From assembly GCA_040285825.1 (NCBI GenBank), contig JAUPSS010000004.1, positions 2,894,550-2,958,549 on the forward strand: 64,000 nt of DNA. Reading direction: 5' to 3'. Origin of the DNA: Eukaryota sp. TZLM1-RC (Eukaryota; Metamonada: BaSk clade). The notes under the pieces were generated by a model. The model had not been told where the DNA came from and ran no database searches. It saw only the letters and a program-made list of their open reading frames with translations. This document shows positions 1-9,784 of the stretch, piece after piece. Position numbers and translations under genes: made by a program. Numbering within the stretch: the stretch's first letter is position 1; each line of letters opens with the position of its first letter.

Positions 1-2404
1 CACCGCAAGCAAAAACGTCACCATTTCTAGTTTTGAAAAAGGAGCATTGATCAGCCACAAAGACATCAGAGACATCCCTGACATTTTCCACACGGGTAAA
101 CTCAACCATAGATGACTCTAGAGTTCCAAGTACTTCAAACAAATTATTTCCCTTTCCATAAACTTGACCATCATTGTCCACCACAAGAATATTATCACTA
201 TTTGCAAAAACAATGCGACCAAGTCCAAACTGTGCCTCCTCGAGAAATTGAATAGAAGATTTAGACGTGGGTGATTTTTTGATGGATGCTGAACCACCTC
301 TAAAGGACTTACCATCTGTAAAATATCGAGATGCTTTAAATCGAGACAGATGACCATATGTCTTACGTAAAAGTCCATCTTGGTTACCGCAAGCATAAAT
401 TAAATCATCTTTAATAAAATAAGAATTGTCTTCACCAATAGCAACGTGATCAACACCTTCAAATGGTAATAAAGTTGGAGTAATAACATCATCATCTGAA
501 TTAACTCCACATTTACCATAGTTATTAGAACCAAAAGTATAAACAGTTCCTTCTTTGGTTAAACAAATAGCATGATCTCGCGAAACTGCCACGTATTCAA
601 TAGGTGGAACATCAATAATTAAAGGAGTTTCCATGGGGATTTTGCCAACACCACTAGGCATAAATCCACAATCCTCCTCACTACTCCATCCTAATAGAGT
701 TCCATCATTTAAAACAACCAAACATTGAGAAGAGCTCACTGAAATTTGGCCAACATTTCTCAAATATTCATGTCTGAACGGCTGATCATCTTTAGTATTC
801 CAAATCCAAACAAATCCATCAAAGGTAACAAACGCTGCTAAATCACATGATACAGAAATTTGGCTGACATTGACCAAATTTTCTGATAAGGTAAATGAAA
901 TTTTCGCGGTTTCAGAATTATCAACATGGTAAAAAACCTCTTTTTTAGAACTGAGTGCAAATAGTGCAGAACCACAAGCAAAATGAATCACGTCAATATT
1001 ATCAAGTCCGTACAGTGGCCTTGGATCTTCATCAGACATTGTACTTGAACAGAGATAACTACCAGCGTTGGTTTTAATGATATGTGCAAAGTTTGTCACG
1101 AAAACTTTCTCAATTTCCTCACAATTAAAAGAAACTTTGTATTTTTTCTGCCCTCTGAACATATAAACAAGATTATCCAGTGCAAGGAGGGAATAATGCC
1201 CAGGTAAAAACTTACTTTCAAAGTAAAATCGTTTGGCATTATGTTTCTGATCAAAAGCAGGAAGCTCTGAATTTCCCAAACATTTGCAGTCAATAACACT
1301 GTCCAAGGGAATTGCTTTGCTAATGTCCACATCGGTTACATTACCTAAATCTGATTCGAAATTCGAAATTTGAGTCTCATCAAAAGAACAATCTGTTGAT
1401 TCTGAACAAAATGACTCCCAAAAAAGTGCACCTTCACCTCCTCTACAGGAAAAAGTTGATTCTTTTTCTAACTCGTTGATTAAATCTTGTTTTAACAGAT
1501 AGACCCAGTCTTCATCTAGAAATTTCCATTCAGGCGTCACATCAGAAGTTAAAGTATTTGAATCATCTAAAATGAATAATTTCTTGAAAACAAGGGAGTT
1601 GAATTTTGAATATTCAGTATAGTAAACAGACCTAGAGTCTACCACATAAATACCAGATTCAGAAGCAATAACATCAGAAATAGTGGTAGAAAAATTCGTT
1701 ATTCTATGAATGGTCACTTCAGTGGCATCCAGGTTTAACAGATAAACATCTTTCCCTGCACAACAAATCCCAAGCTCTTCATGGACAGAAATAAAGGACA
1801 CATTATTGATAATTGAGATTGGGGTTAATTGCGATGCTTTCATATTAATTACATTAAGTTTCCCATTAGTAGTGATTACCAGCGAAAACTTCCTACCAAG
1901 GGCAACCTTTTCGACATTGGGAAGTTCACCGGGAGAATGATTACCACCCAAAGTACGGAAGGAAAGAAAACCTTCGGTTGACAAAGCAGCTATTAATACT
2001 TCATATCGGTCACCTTTACAAGCATCGAATTGTTGTACCTTGAACGGGAGAACAATTTGATTAACACGTAGGGTAAAGCAGCAAATAGTGTACAAATTCC
2101 CGTTGCCTAGGGCGATGAGACTCGAGGAAACGGAGACAAAAGAAGTTATTTCGAGAGAGTATAGGCGGGAGACAGGAATAGGAGTTGTTGTTGATGAGCA
2201 TGATGCTGGATCAAGAAGAAAATAGTCCCCAGAATCGGATTCAACAATGGGGGAACGAGCAGTCAGAAATATAGTCTTTGTGTTGGAAATATTATATTGG
2301 AGTTCTCGGATATGAGACCTGGTTGGATTAACAATCCAAAGATGATCGAGATCTGTCACAAAGACATCAAATAGTGCTGATGGTCGAAGTCGGAGCATCG
2401 ACAT
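1..2404 (-). CDS. RCC1-repeat (beta-propeller) protein, C-terminus beyond the window
   Basis: On the minus strand a frame stays open from the ATG at 2404 to position 1 (801 codons, no stop), so the 3' end lies outside the window. The first ~550 residues are a diffuse beta-rich region with no family I can name. From about residue 560 onward RCC1-type repeats are plain: GTLLGWSSEEDCGF, then GTVYTFGSNNYGKCGVN, then DLIYACGNQDGLL, and near the edge GDVFACG, each preceded by a hydrophobic strand such as DHAICLT. RCC1 repeats form seven-bladed propellers that act as Ran exchange factors or, more often in protists, as interaction scaffolds. The degenerate repeats and long N-terminal part argue for a scaffold rather than a true RCC1. 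A second in-frame ATG lies two codons later. No intron is needed. Function is inferred from the fold only. Confidence 0.8.
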   Translation of the reverse strand, partial: MSMLRLRPSALFDVFVTDLDHLWIVNPTRSHIRELQYNISNTKTIFLTARSPIVESDSGDYFLLDPASCSSTTTPIPVSRLYSLEITSFVSVSSSLIALGNGNLYTICCFTLRVNQIVLPFKVQQFDACKGDRYEVLIAALSTEGFLSFRTLGGNHSPGELPNVEKVALGRKFSLVITTNGKLNVINMKASQLTPISIINNVSFISVHEELGICCAGKDVYLLNLDATEVTIHRITNFSTTISDVIASESGIYVVDSRSVYYTEYSKFNSLVFKKLFILDDSNTLTSDVTPEWKFLDEDWVYLLKQDLINELEKESTFSCRGGEGALFWESFCSESTDCSFDETQISNFESDLGNVTDVDISKAIPLDSVIDCKCLGNSELPAFDQKHNAKRFYFESKFLPGHYSLLALDNLVYMFRGQKKYKVSFNCEEIEKVFVTNFAHIIKTNAGSYLCSSTMSDEDPRPLYGLDNIDVIHFACGSALFALSSKKEVFYHVDNSETAKISFTLSENLVNVSQISVSCDLAAFVTFDGFVWIWNTKDDQPFRHEYLRNVGQISVSSSQCLVVLNDGTLLGWSSEEDCGFMPSGVGKIPMETPLIIDVPPIEYVAVSRDHAICLTKEGTVYTFGSNNYGKCGVNSDDDVITPTLLPFEGVDHVAIGEDNSYFIKDDLIYACGNQDGLLRKTYGHLSRFKASRYFTDGKSFRGGSASIKKSPTSKSSIQFLEEAQFGLGRIVFANSDNILVVDNDGQVYGKGNNLFEVLGTLESSMVEFTRVENVRDVSDVFVADQCSFFKTRNGDVFACG

Positions 2405-2470
2405 ATAATTGATGATCAATTTTGAAAGATATTTGAAATAGTGTTAGTGTTTGAACAAAATACATCTTGA

Positions 2471-2503
2471 AACGGTTGCGTTTCTGTCTCCATTTCCACC
2501 GTT
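2471..2503. promoter_or_regulatory. Inverted AACGGT/ACCGTT pair upstream of the RCC1-like gene
   Basis: A perfect 6-bp inverted pair (AACGGT at 2471-2476, ACCGTT at 2498-2503) lies about 70-100 bp upstream of the start at 2404. The half-site resembles a MYB core (AACGG). It is the only ordered sequence I see in the promoter region. That it is a regulatory site is a guess from position and motif alone. Confidence 0.2.
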
Positions 2504-2600
2504 TTAACCTCTTAAAGACGTCTCTGCGTCTCGCCTTCCTTCACATTGAAATTTCATTAATTTGGTATAATCATTTACTATAATTACATACACTATTCAT

Positions 2601-3264
2601 GCCATGCTCTAAATTGCTCTAAATTGATAACTTATCGTTCTTCATTACATGATGCTGTTAGAGACACTGTTTTCAATATGGCACAAACTGCAAGGATATC
2701 GTGTATCAAAGAGCCCCTGCTGAAAGAAACACTTTCTCTGAATAATTTTGGTTCTGATGATAGAGGTGATGTATACTGTGATTGGATTGATAATTCTGAA
2801 GCTATTGTTGACTTTGTCTCATGTAATGTTGCAAACGATACTTTGGTTCACAGAAGAAAACTTAATCCTGTGGCTGCTCTGGATTTTAAAGCAAAAGAAA
2901 AACATAGAAAATATGATAAAGAAATTGAAGATGCAAATATCGATAGAAATACACAGCTGGTTTTTATTGCTTTTCCATTTTCGATAAATGGAAGATTATC
3001 AGTTGAAGCAGAAACTTTTTTGGATGACTTCCAAAAAATGGTGAAAGAAAAAACAATGAAAAGATTTGATATTTTTTTATGGCGTTCACGGATTCAATTT
3101 GCCATTATTAATAGATTACCGCGGTTTTTCAATCGAATTAGAGAAGCTTTAGCTAGACAGCAAGCAAATCAAGATTTTGTAGAGGAAATCTTGGTTTAAT
3201 GATAGTCGTCCCATTAGTTATGATTTAATTTAATCAAGTGTGCAAATTCAATAAATAAATAAAA
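2601..3264 (+). mobile_element. Family A non-LTR retrotransposon, 5'-truncated, with 13-bp TSD
   Basis: This copy holds the last ~190 codons of family A (2624-3199, ends EEILV-stop) and a tail ending AATAAATAAATAAAA. It carries the endonuclease part: RGDV, a downstream Asp in AIVDFVS, and a HRKYD motif, which fit the RGD/PD...D...KxxKY layout of R2-like restriction-type endonucleases. The insertion is flanked by the perfect repeat ATACACTATTCAT (2588-2600 and 3265-3277), so 5' truncation happened during integration. The frame is intact and the copy is very similar to those at 28,174 and 55,533, so it is recent. Confidence 0.92.
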
Positions 3265-3277
3265 ATACACTATTCAT

Positions 3278-3591
3278 AAAAATGCAAGAACAAATATTGT
3301 ATCAAAAGCTGAAACTGATGCTACGCAATACTAGTTGTAACTTAGTATAACCTAGTATAATACCAGGTGCCGTTTTATTCGCATTTTTGTGCTAAAGAGA
3401 AGCTTAACTCTTCTGCGTACTCATTCCAGAACATAACAGTAGTTCACAGTCTTTTGAACGGATTCGACAAAGTGTTATGATTTTAAATAGATGGTTGTTA
3501 AGGAGAAAGATTTTCATCTTTTAAGCAGTTTTTCTTTACATATTTTTTTTAATTAATATATTTTTAAACAATTTATAAAACAACATCAAAA
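3278..3591. other. Spacer with no recognisable feature
   Basis: AT-rich, non-repetitive sequence between the family A copy and an old family B copy. I see no coding or structural signal. Confidence 0.6.
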
Positions 3592-4624
3592 TAATCCATA
3601 TTTGAATGAGTTATCTTGTGAAATTGATAGATGACCACCACAAATTTAGACCAAATGTTTTCCCCAATCAATTCAAGGAATTCCAAACCGATCTCTTTTT
3701 AATTTGCAGTTTTGTTGTAAAAAGCTTCAACAGAATTTGTCAAAAATTTTTGAAAGCTTGGATTTTGATGTTAAACTTGGCTTGGCCAAGAAAAAGAATC
3801 CCGCTTTTGCAAATCTTTTACAAGATATGTGTGATAGTACTTCTGCCTTAGTAACAACAATTCCTCAAGTTTTTGGTACTTTCTTAACTGATTCTGCTTG
3901 GACCTTGAATATGAGATTTCGTTCCTTTATCTGGCCTGTTAATTTACCTCATAATTTAATTTGTAAATGTTCTCGAAAAATTACAATTACTCATTTGTTA
4001 AATTGTAAACATTTTATTACTTTTAGAAGCAAGGTTCACGATACTGTTAGAGACCAATTATATTGTATCTGTAAGTCTCATAGAATTGAATCCGTTTTTG
4101 TAACCTCTGTTGTCAAATCTGTTTGATACTGAAGATGTTTTTATAAGAATAATAGAGGTGGTGTCATATTACCTGATTTAGATGGAAGCTTCATTTTATT
4201 GGATGTAATGTCTGTTGATCCTTGTAATGGCTCAAATGAGAGGCTTGTTAATTCTGAAATTCATAATCGTCTTTCAAATACTGAAAATTTCAAAATCAAA
4301 AAAATATAATGAACCTTTGTCCAAATTGTCCAGTCAACAGCATGCGAAATACAATTTGTATCCAATTGTATTTTATCTTTTTGGTTCACTTGCTCCAACG
4401 GCTTTACGTTTTTTGGCAAATTTTGAAATGATACGATTGTAAAGAGAAGAACTAACAGAAATTTCAACAGATTGTTTTGGCAAAATAGAATTGTGTTTTC
4501 TATTTTTAAGGGGAGGTTGAAGATAATTTCTGATGCTTTGCTTTCTCTTGGATCTCACTATGAAAGAGTTGCATCTAGTGTTTTTGTTTTGGGAGAGATG
4601 GATTATTTAGATGTTGATTTATAG
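3592..4624 (+). mobile_element. Old, decayed family B retrotransposon 3' part
   Basis: The sequence aligns by eye with the C-terminal third of family B, from the segment before LPPQIW through HLLNCKHFIT to the family ending DYLDVDL-stop at 4624. Several frameshifts and substitutions (for example near 3,700, 4,120 and 4,300) break the frame into short pieces. It is clearly older than the near-identical B copies to the right of 27 kb. I found no clean target duplication. Confidence 0.8.
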
Positions 4625-4640
4625 GATTTATGTTGATTGG

Positions 4641-5213
4641 ACACAAATTGTATTTTACATGCTGTTGAATAGACAACATGGTCAAAGGTTGACAATATTG
4701 TTTGAGCTGCTACCTTTTTGATCAATCAAAAAATTTGCATAAACATGTTTTTTCCTAAGCCAACCTAGGACGAACAATATAATCAAAGTTTTCTACATCA
4801 TTCAAAATTTTCTGCATTTTTGCCATTGTCAATGGCAGGGAGATCAAGCATCTTACAGGAAGTTCGATCAGAAAAGCATTTAGACCAAATTTGAGGAGAG
4901 AGAAATTCAATTACACTCTGCAATGAATCAAAATAAGTGCTGCCACAATATTGTATTAAATGTTGGTTTTCAGGAAAATGTTTCAAAAATTCTCAATGAG
5001 ACGTGCACATACAATATAATTAGCCTTGTACAGTATCGTGTACCTTGCATGTAAAGGTTTTTAGATGCTTACAATTTAACAAATGAGTGATTGTAATTTT
5101 TCGACTACATTTGCATATTATATTATGAGGTAAATTATCAAACCAGATAAGGGGATGAAGTTTCATGTTCAAACTCCAAACAGAATCTTTGTAGGTATGG
5201 TGTCGACAGATGT
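4641..5213 (-). mobile_element. Decayed family B-like fragments, minus strand
   Basis: Several degraded stretches match B in reverse: 4641-4688 matches the LASLQHAKYN region, 4798-4986 encodes LSPQIWSKCF (B has LPPQIWTKCF), and 5060-5200 matches the HLLNC and NLPHN zinc region. Order and spacing are disturbed, so this is either one deleted copy or several. No open frame remains. Confidence 0.65.
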
Positions 5214-5228
5214 AAAGTTTGACTAAAT

Positions 5229-5259
5229 TTTTTTTATTATATTTTTGTTTATTCCAATA
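5229..5259 (-). mobile_element. 31-bp tail-only retrotransposon insertion with 15-bp TSD
   Basis: The perfect 15-bp repeat AAAGTTTGACTAAAT occurs at 5214-5228 and 5260-5274. Between the copies lie 31 bp that on the minus strand read as a LINE-like tail (GGAATAAACAAAAATATAAT followed by seven A). This is what target-primed reverse transcription leaves when cDNA synthesis stops almost at once. Confidence 0.75.
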
Positions 5260-5275
5260 AAAGTTTGACTAAATA

Positions 5276-5690
5276 GATTTATTTTTATTAAAAAAAGTAA
5301 CAAAACATCACAAAACAAACTAAAACACATAAGAAACAAAATTCTCCACGCCAACTCTTGATGAATCCTTATACAGCTTGGACATCATTAAACTCAAGTA
5401 CTTGGGAACACTTCTGTACAAAGCGAAAATGATACGATTCTTCCATAAATTCCCTGCAAAATTCTTACCACTTGAACGACATAAATTACCAAAATCATTG
5501 ATAAAATTCAAGGCGGACTGTCCAATGTTGCCACAAATCGAAAAGGCAAAAGGAACAAACGAAAACTTCGAGTGAAGATTCTTATAGATTATTAGTTTTT
5601 GAAGAACGCTTCTTAAACAATAATACAAAAGTTGTTGCTTAAAAAATGTTGCTCCAAAATCTTGACACAAATAGATGTCATTTTTATTGT
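5276..5690 (-). mobile_element. Family F retrotransposon 3' end, divergent
   Basis: The minus-strand frame 5670-5320 (116 codons) contains LHSKFSFVPFAFSICGNIG and WKNRIIFALYRSVPK, the same positions as KYNLYPFVFSLFGSLAP and WQNRIVFSIFKGM in family B. The ending FVSYVF-stop and the tail differ from A-E, so I treat it as a separate family. It lacks the reverse transcriptase and is 5'-truncated. Confidence 0.7.
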
Positions 5691-5794
5691 CAGAAACCTA
5701 CCATTAGTATTAAAATTGGTATAAGTTTGTTGAAAAAACAATTTTGATTCAATAAAACAGTACCTTTGAAAACCCTATTGTACTTTTGAAGAGA

Positions 5795-5816
5795 CAATGT
5801 CTTTAATCAGACATTG
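5795..5816. other. Perfect 8-bp stem hairpin downstream of the phospholipase B-like gene
   Basis: CAATGTCT (5795-5802), a 6-nt loop, then AGACATTG (5809-5816). It lies about 57 bp past the stop codon of the minus-strand gene, so it would sit in the 3' UTR. A role in mRNA 3' processing is possible but not shown. Confidence 0.3.
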
Positions 5817-5872
5817 CTGTTGAGTAGTATCATTTTATAAAGGTTCATACAACGGAAATTTATTTATTACCT

Positions 5873-7450
5873 TCACAAAATTCGTTTCATTTCAACTGGA
5901 CACCAATCAAACTCATCAGGAATACCTATATGAACCACATCCGGCCAATCTTGAAAAGAAAACTTAGGAGTTGATGGTGACGATTGAGACACTCCTAAAA
6001 AGACCTTGACCTTCTCAGACCCTACACTAATCTTGCTATCATAACCCCCTCCACAGACTCCTCTTTTAGGATCTAGATCAAATCTAGCAGAAATAGCACT
6101 AGAAGGGCTTCCTTTAGACAATGGATCGTTCTTGTAGTCGTTATAGTTCATAAACTTCTGAAGAGAGTCAACGCTCTTGACTTTGTGTACATCTCTCCTG
6201 ATAATTTTTGATCGTGGACACCTCCAATAATCCCAATTGTCTCCTTCTTTTTTAACCAGTTCATCGTAACCCAAGTCACTACGGGCCCTTCGATCGTAGG
6301 CAATGTTAACTCCGCCAAAATAACCGTCAATCAACAACAAATCATCGACATTGGTGACGTAATAGTTTCCTGGAACTTGTTCAGCAATAACAAGGGATTT
6401 CAGCAAAGGTCTAGCAACCACCCACTGATTGTTATAACTACCACTGTTTTCAATCTTCATTATCTCAATAAACTTACTTGTCATTTCTACCTCTGCTTCA
6501 AACTTATTATCAATCAAAACAGAAGAAGCACCAGCAACTCTGAGAGCAACAGGGGTTCTCAAGTTGGTGAGAACTGCATTGGTGGTCATCTTTTCAGCAG
6601 TGGTGGCATTTTGAAGGACAAGAGAGGTTTCAGAGACAGTGACTCTGTGAGCTTGGCCATTAGGAGTCGTGCTAGTAATAACGTAGAAGTCATCGACAGA
6701 AGCTACAGAACCAGCATAAGACGACATTTGAACCTCAACCATGCCCCTGGAGTAAGGAACTGAATAATATTTATAGATTCTGGTCAAAAATGGGTAGAAA
6801 GCAAAAGTAGTATGAGCAAGGGTTAGTTTATCATTGAGAATCTTAGCTAATAGGGTACAGTGGGTCGTCATAATGAGGGGAATGGTTGGAGTAAATCGTT
6901 CATCTCCTTGCCACTGTACCAGATCCATTACATCTCCCATTGCATTAAGAAGAAGAAGGTCGTCGAGTGAGACTGTGGCCTTGTTGAGTTGAGCACCTTC
7001 ATGGATACCTCTAATCTGTCTAAGAGAAAAGTCTACCTCTTGCCAGAAAGAGTTTGAAGGGTTGGAAGCAATGGAGTGAACAAGATAGTCATAATTGTCC
7101 ATGACAAGCTTCATTGCAGCCTTTCTTACCTTAGATACATCAGTGCCATACAAGTTGAAAACATAATCAAAGTTGGTGGAATGGTTTTCAATCAGCTCAG
7201 ATGTTAAGTACCCCTCAGCTATACCCATTAGGCGAGGCAACGATGGATTTGATTCCATGGAAGGATGTGCTTTGATTTCAAGTGTAGCCCAGCCGGTTTC
7301 TATTCGTTTATCATCCAAAGAAGCAGATACATGAGCATCAGGATAATAACCTTCCTCAATTGTATAGGACTGGTCCAATTGCCACAAAGAGATAGTAGTA
7401 GCAGACGCAAAAGCTAAATAAAAACAAAGGCAAATGACGATAGATGACAT
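5873..7450 (-). CDS. Phospholipase B-like (PLBD/LAMA) secreted or lysosomal hydrolase
   Basis: 525 residues from the ATG at 7450, chosen because it opens a classic signal peptide (MSSIVICLCFYLAFASA); the frame further upstream lacks an ATG. PLB-like proteins are N-terminal-nucleophile hydrolases made as precursors, cleaved next to a Cys, acting in secretory or lysosomal compartments on lipid or amide bonds. The nucleophile Cys is probably the one in TTHCTLL (about residue 198). It is followed by LAHTTFAFYPFLTRIYKYY, matching the family's HNTW...LRIYKxY, then SSYAGSVASVDDFY, NNQWVV, EQVPG, YFGGVNIAYD, IIRRDVHKV, MNYNDYKNDPLS and CGGGYDSKIS, all at expected places. Length (family about 550) and motif order indicate an intact gene. 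A family D retrotransposon sits 74 bp upstream of the start. Substrate is unknown. Confidence 0.9.
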   Translation of the reverse strand: MSSIVICLCFYLAFASATTISLWQLDQSYTIEEGYYPDAHVSASLDDKRIETGWATLEIKAHPSMESNPSLPRLMGIAEGYLTSELIENHSTNFDYVFNLYGTDVSKVRKAAMKLVMDNYDYLVHSIASNPSNSFWQEVDFSLRQIRGIHEGAQLNKATVSLDDLLLLNAMGDVMDLVQWQGDERFTPTIPLIMTTHCTLLAKILNDKLTLAHTTFAFYPFLTRIYKYYSVPYSRGMVEVQMSSYAGSVASVDDFYVITSTTPNGQAHRVTVSETSLVLQNATTAEKMTTNAVLTNLRTPVALRVAGASSVLIDNKFEAEVEMTSKFIEIMKIENSGSYNNQWVVARPLLKSLVIAEQVPGNYYVTNVDDLLLIDGYFGGVNIAYDRRARSDLGYDELVKKEGDNWDYWRCPRSKIIRRDVHKVKSVDSLQKFMNYNDYKNDPLSKGSPSSAISARFDLDPKRGVCGGGYDSKISVGSEKVKVFLGVSQSSPSTPKFSFQDWPDVVHIGIPDEFDWCPVEMKRIL

Positions 7451-7523
7451 CGACTGACAACACAGTGTTAAAAAGATATTTGCAGTGGAGTGAATCAAGT
7501 TGATCGATCTTTGGTTGAATTTT

Positions 7524-7921
7524 TTTTACCTTATTTATTTTTATTCAACAACAAATATGAAATACACAATTAAAACTCCACATCCTCAAAACCTGCCTCC
7601 CCTACATCAAAACAATTAATCGCTAAAGATTCAGAAAATTTCCCAAAAGAAGATAGTGAATCAGAAATTAGTGTTACCATTCCCTTAAAAATAGAAAATA
7701 CAATCCTGTTTTGCCAGTAAACACGATTGAAAATTCTTCCAGTTCTTTCCTTTACAACTACAACAAAATCCTCAAGGAAAGCCATAGCAGCCTTACCTAG
7801 AGATCCAAGCAAAGAAAAAACAAATGGACATAAATTATATTGGGCATGGGAATTTTCATTAACCGAGGAAATGGGTTTCGCATATTTAGCAATTTTATAT
7901 TTTTCGTGAATTTTTATTTTT
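7524..7921 (-). mobile_element. Family D retrotransposon 3' end with 14-bp TSD, just upstream of the PLB-like gene
   Basis: The minus strand encodes the last ~120 codons of family D (AFLEDFVVVVKERTGR through EDVEF-stop) and its tail GTGTATTTCATATTTGTTG ending in A-rich sequence at 7524. The perfect duplication TTTGGTTGAATTTT flanks it (7510-7523 and 7922-7935). Homology ends near 7906, and 7907-7921 is unmatched, perhaps untemplated. It shares the strand of the downstream gene and sits in its promoter or 5' UTR. Confidence 0.9.
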
Positions 7922-8095
7922 TTTGGTTGAATTTTAGGTTTTCGATTTCTTTGAGATTTCTTTTATTCCTTCCTCTACATAAAGCCGTTTAACTTAAAAC
8001 CTGGCTGAACTGCGATCAAATTCAAATAAATATTAATTTCTTTGAGATACAGATTGATGACTTAAATCATATTGAGACTGGAATTAAGATTTCGA

Positions 8096-8142
8096 TTTGA
8101 GTTGAGTCGAGTCACCTATTAATGAGTCAACTCGACTCAAAA
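8096..8142. repeat. Imperfect inverted repeat around GAGTTGAGTCGAGTC
   Basis: The left arm (8096-8113) and right arm (8124-8142) are built from repeated GAGTCGAGT-like units and pair with about three mismatches over 18 bp. It lies in a 300-bp spacer with nothing else recognisable (7936-8240). Purpose unknown. Confidence 0.4.
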
Positions 8143-8293
8143 TTAGTAAACTTGTGACATATAACTTCTTCCTTTGCTGTTCTTCGATTGTTTCAAGACA
8201 ACGTAGTTGATCATAAATAAATCACCCACCTGTATCATACATCAATCAACATCTACATCCTCCATCTCAGGAAGATACCAAAAACTTTTTACA

Positions 8294-8350
8294 AAATACA
8301 GTTTGTATGAAAAGTGTGGTGTAGTAGGTAATATTCGTAAACATTGTACA
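8294..8350 (+). pseudogene. Remnant of a retrotransposon zinc-knuckle region
   Basis: A short plus-strand frame encodes KCGVVGNIRKHC, very like the CCHC knuckle KCGKVGHNIRKC of the element at 44,037-44,842, but the first Cys is lost and a stop follows. Nearby (8243-8270, minus) are a few bases resembling the family B terminus. Too short for certainty. Confidence 0.4.
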
Positions 8351-8535
8351 CCCTAGACTTGTAAAAATGACACTGTTGTTTCAGAACTTGTATCTCAACT
8401 GTTATCCATTCTGTTATCAATGTGTAAAAGATAATAGATAGATAGAAACATATTAATAATAATAATAAGAATGATAATAGATAAAATTTTGTTGACGTAG
8501 ATCAAATTCAAGAGCCTCGACAATCCTAGGATATT

Positions 8536-9108
8536 AGAATGTTTGCTCTTAACAGCTTTAGCTTGATCCTTCCTGGCAAACAAACAATCCCGTTGAATCG
8601 AACACTCTGCTACACCGAAATAGTGAATTACTGAAGATTCAGAAAATTTACCAAAAGAAGAAAATGAATCATAAAGTAATTTCACCATTCCCTCAAAAAT
8701 GGAAAATACAATCCTGTTGCAGTAACCACGATTGAAGATTCTTCCAGTTCTTTCCTTTACAACTACATTAAAATCCTCAAGGAAAGCCACAGCAGCCGTA
8801 CCTAAAAATTCGAGCAAGGAAAGAACAAAGGGACATAAATTATATAGGGCATGAGAATTTTCATTTACAGAAGAAATAGGTTTCGTGTATTTAGCAATTT
8901 TGCATTTTTCGCAAGCAAGAAGAGGATTATTGACAGCTGAATTGATGAAATTTCCGTTAAAAAATTACTAGAGTCAATGGACATGTCGTCTAAAATAGAC
9001 GAATCAGCATAACAAAACAAATGACTTCGAATCAAAACTTCATTTTCTTCTAATAAAGGAGAAAATTTTTTACCCAAAGTTTGTTGAAAGATTTACAAAA
9101 GTTGAGAG
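8536..9108 (-). mobile_element. Old family D retrotransposon fragment with internal deletion
   Basis: Read on the minus strand, 9108-8935 matches the D segment ending SLIRSHVFCSAD (here VLIRSHLFCYAD). After a junction near 8,930 the sequence matches the later D segment KIAKY...SSVNENSHA, VAFLEDF and KERTGRIFNR. Frames are broken (a base lost in NRGYCNR), so it is an old copy with an internal deletion of roughly 700 bp relative to D at 28-30 kb. Confidence 0.75.
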
Positions 9109-9784
9109 ATACAGAGGGGGAGTTGACATTAAAATATGAGTTTATTGTAGTCCCCACATTGAAAAACAACATCAAATTTGTTTGTCTCTTCTCTTCGAGT
9201 TGTAATTCAAAGTCTCTCAAAACTTTATTGACATCAGTAAAGTCATCAAACTCCTAAGTTTGAATACATTTGGTGAAAGTTCTTAAAGTATTCTCGTGCT
9301 CTTTGATTGATACGGGTTCTACGGGTTCAGAACATTTCCTGATGTCATGTCATATCAACTATTTCATCAACTGATAACTCATGGAAGTCATGTTCGTCGT
9401 CCAAGGGATTCAATGGAAGCATATAACTCCAACAAACCCACATCATGATGTTAGAGATTTTAATAAATGAAAAAATAAGCTCAAAGAATTTGTATGAACA
9501 TTCACCAATGTCACATCATCGCTTGATATTTGAGAAGAACATAAAAAACAGAATTATAAATTACCTAATCTTAATGTTGTTGTCAACTCAATGTTTCATT
9601 TAGCTCTCGAAAGCTGTTTCAATTGTTTCAATTTTCAATTTGGTATTGTTAAACTAGGTTGCATGTGATTTTGTTACAATTGGGGAGTTTTCAATTGGGG
9701 AGAGTTTATTGTACATTCGATATTGACAAATCATTTACTTTGGAAAGAAATTACTTTCCTCCCCATCCATTGTTTTTTTTGGAA
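9109..9784. other. Spacer and upstream region of the ESCRT-III gene
   Basis: About 675 bases without a coding signal or repeat that I can identify. The frame upstream of 9785 remains open but contains no ATG. Confidence 0.5.

Noticed and set aside
5795-5816. Bacterial-type terminator
   Set aside because: The stem is AT-moderate with no T-run and the genome is eukaryotic; listed only as a hairpin.
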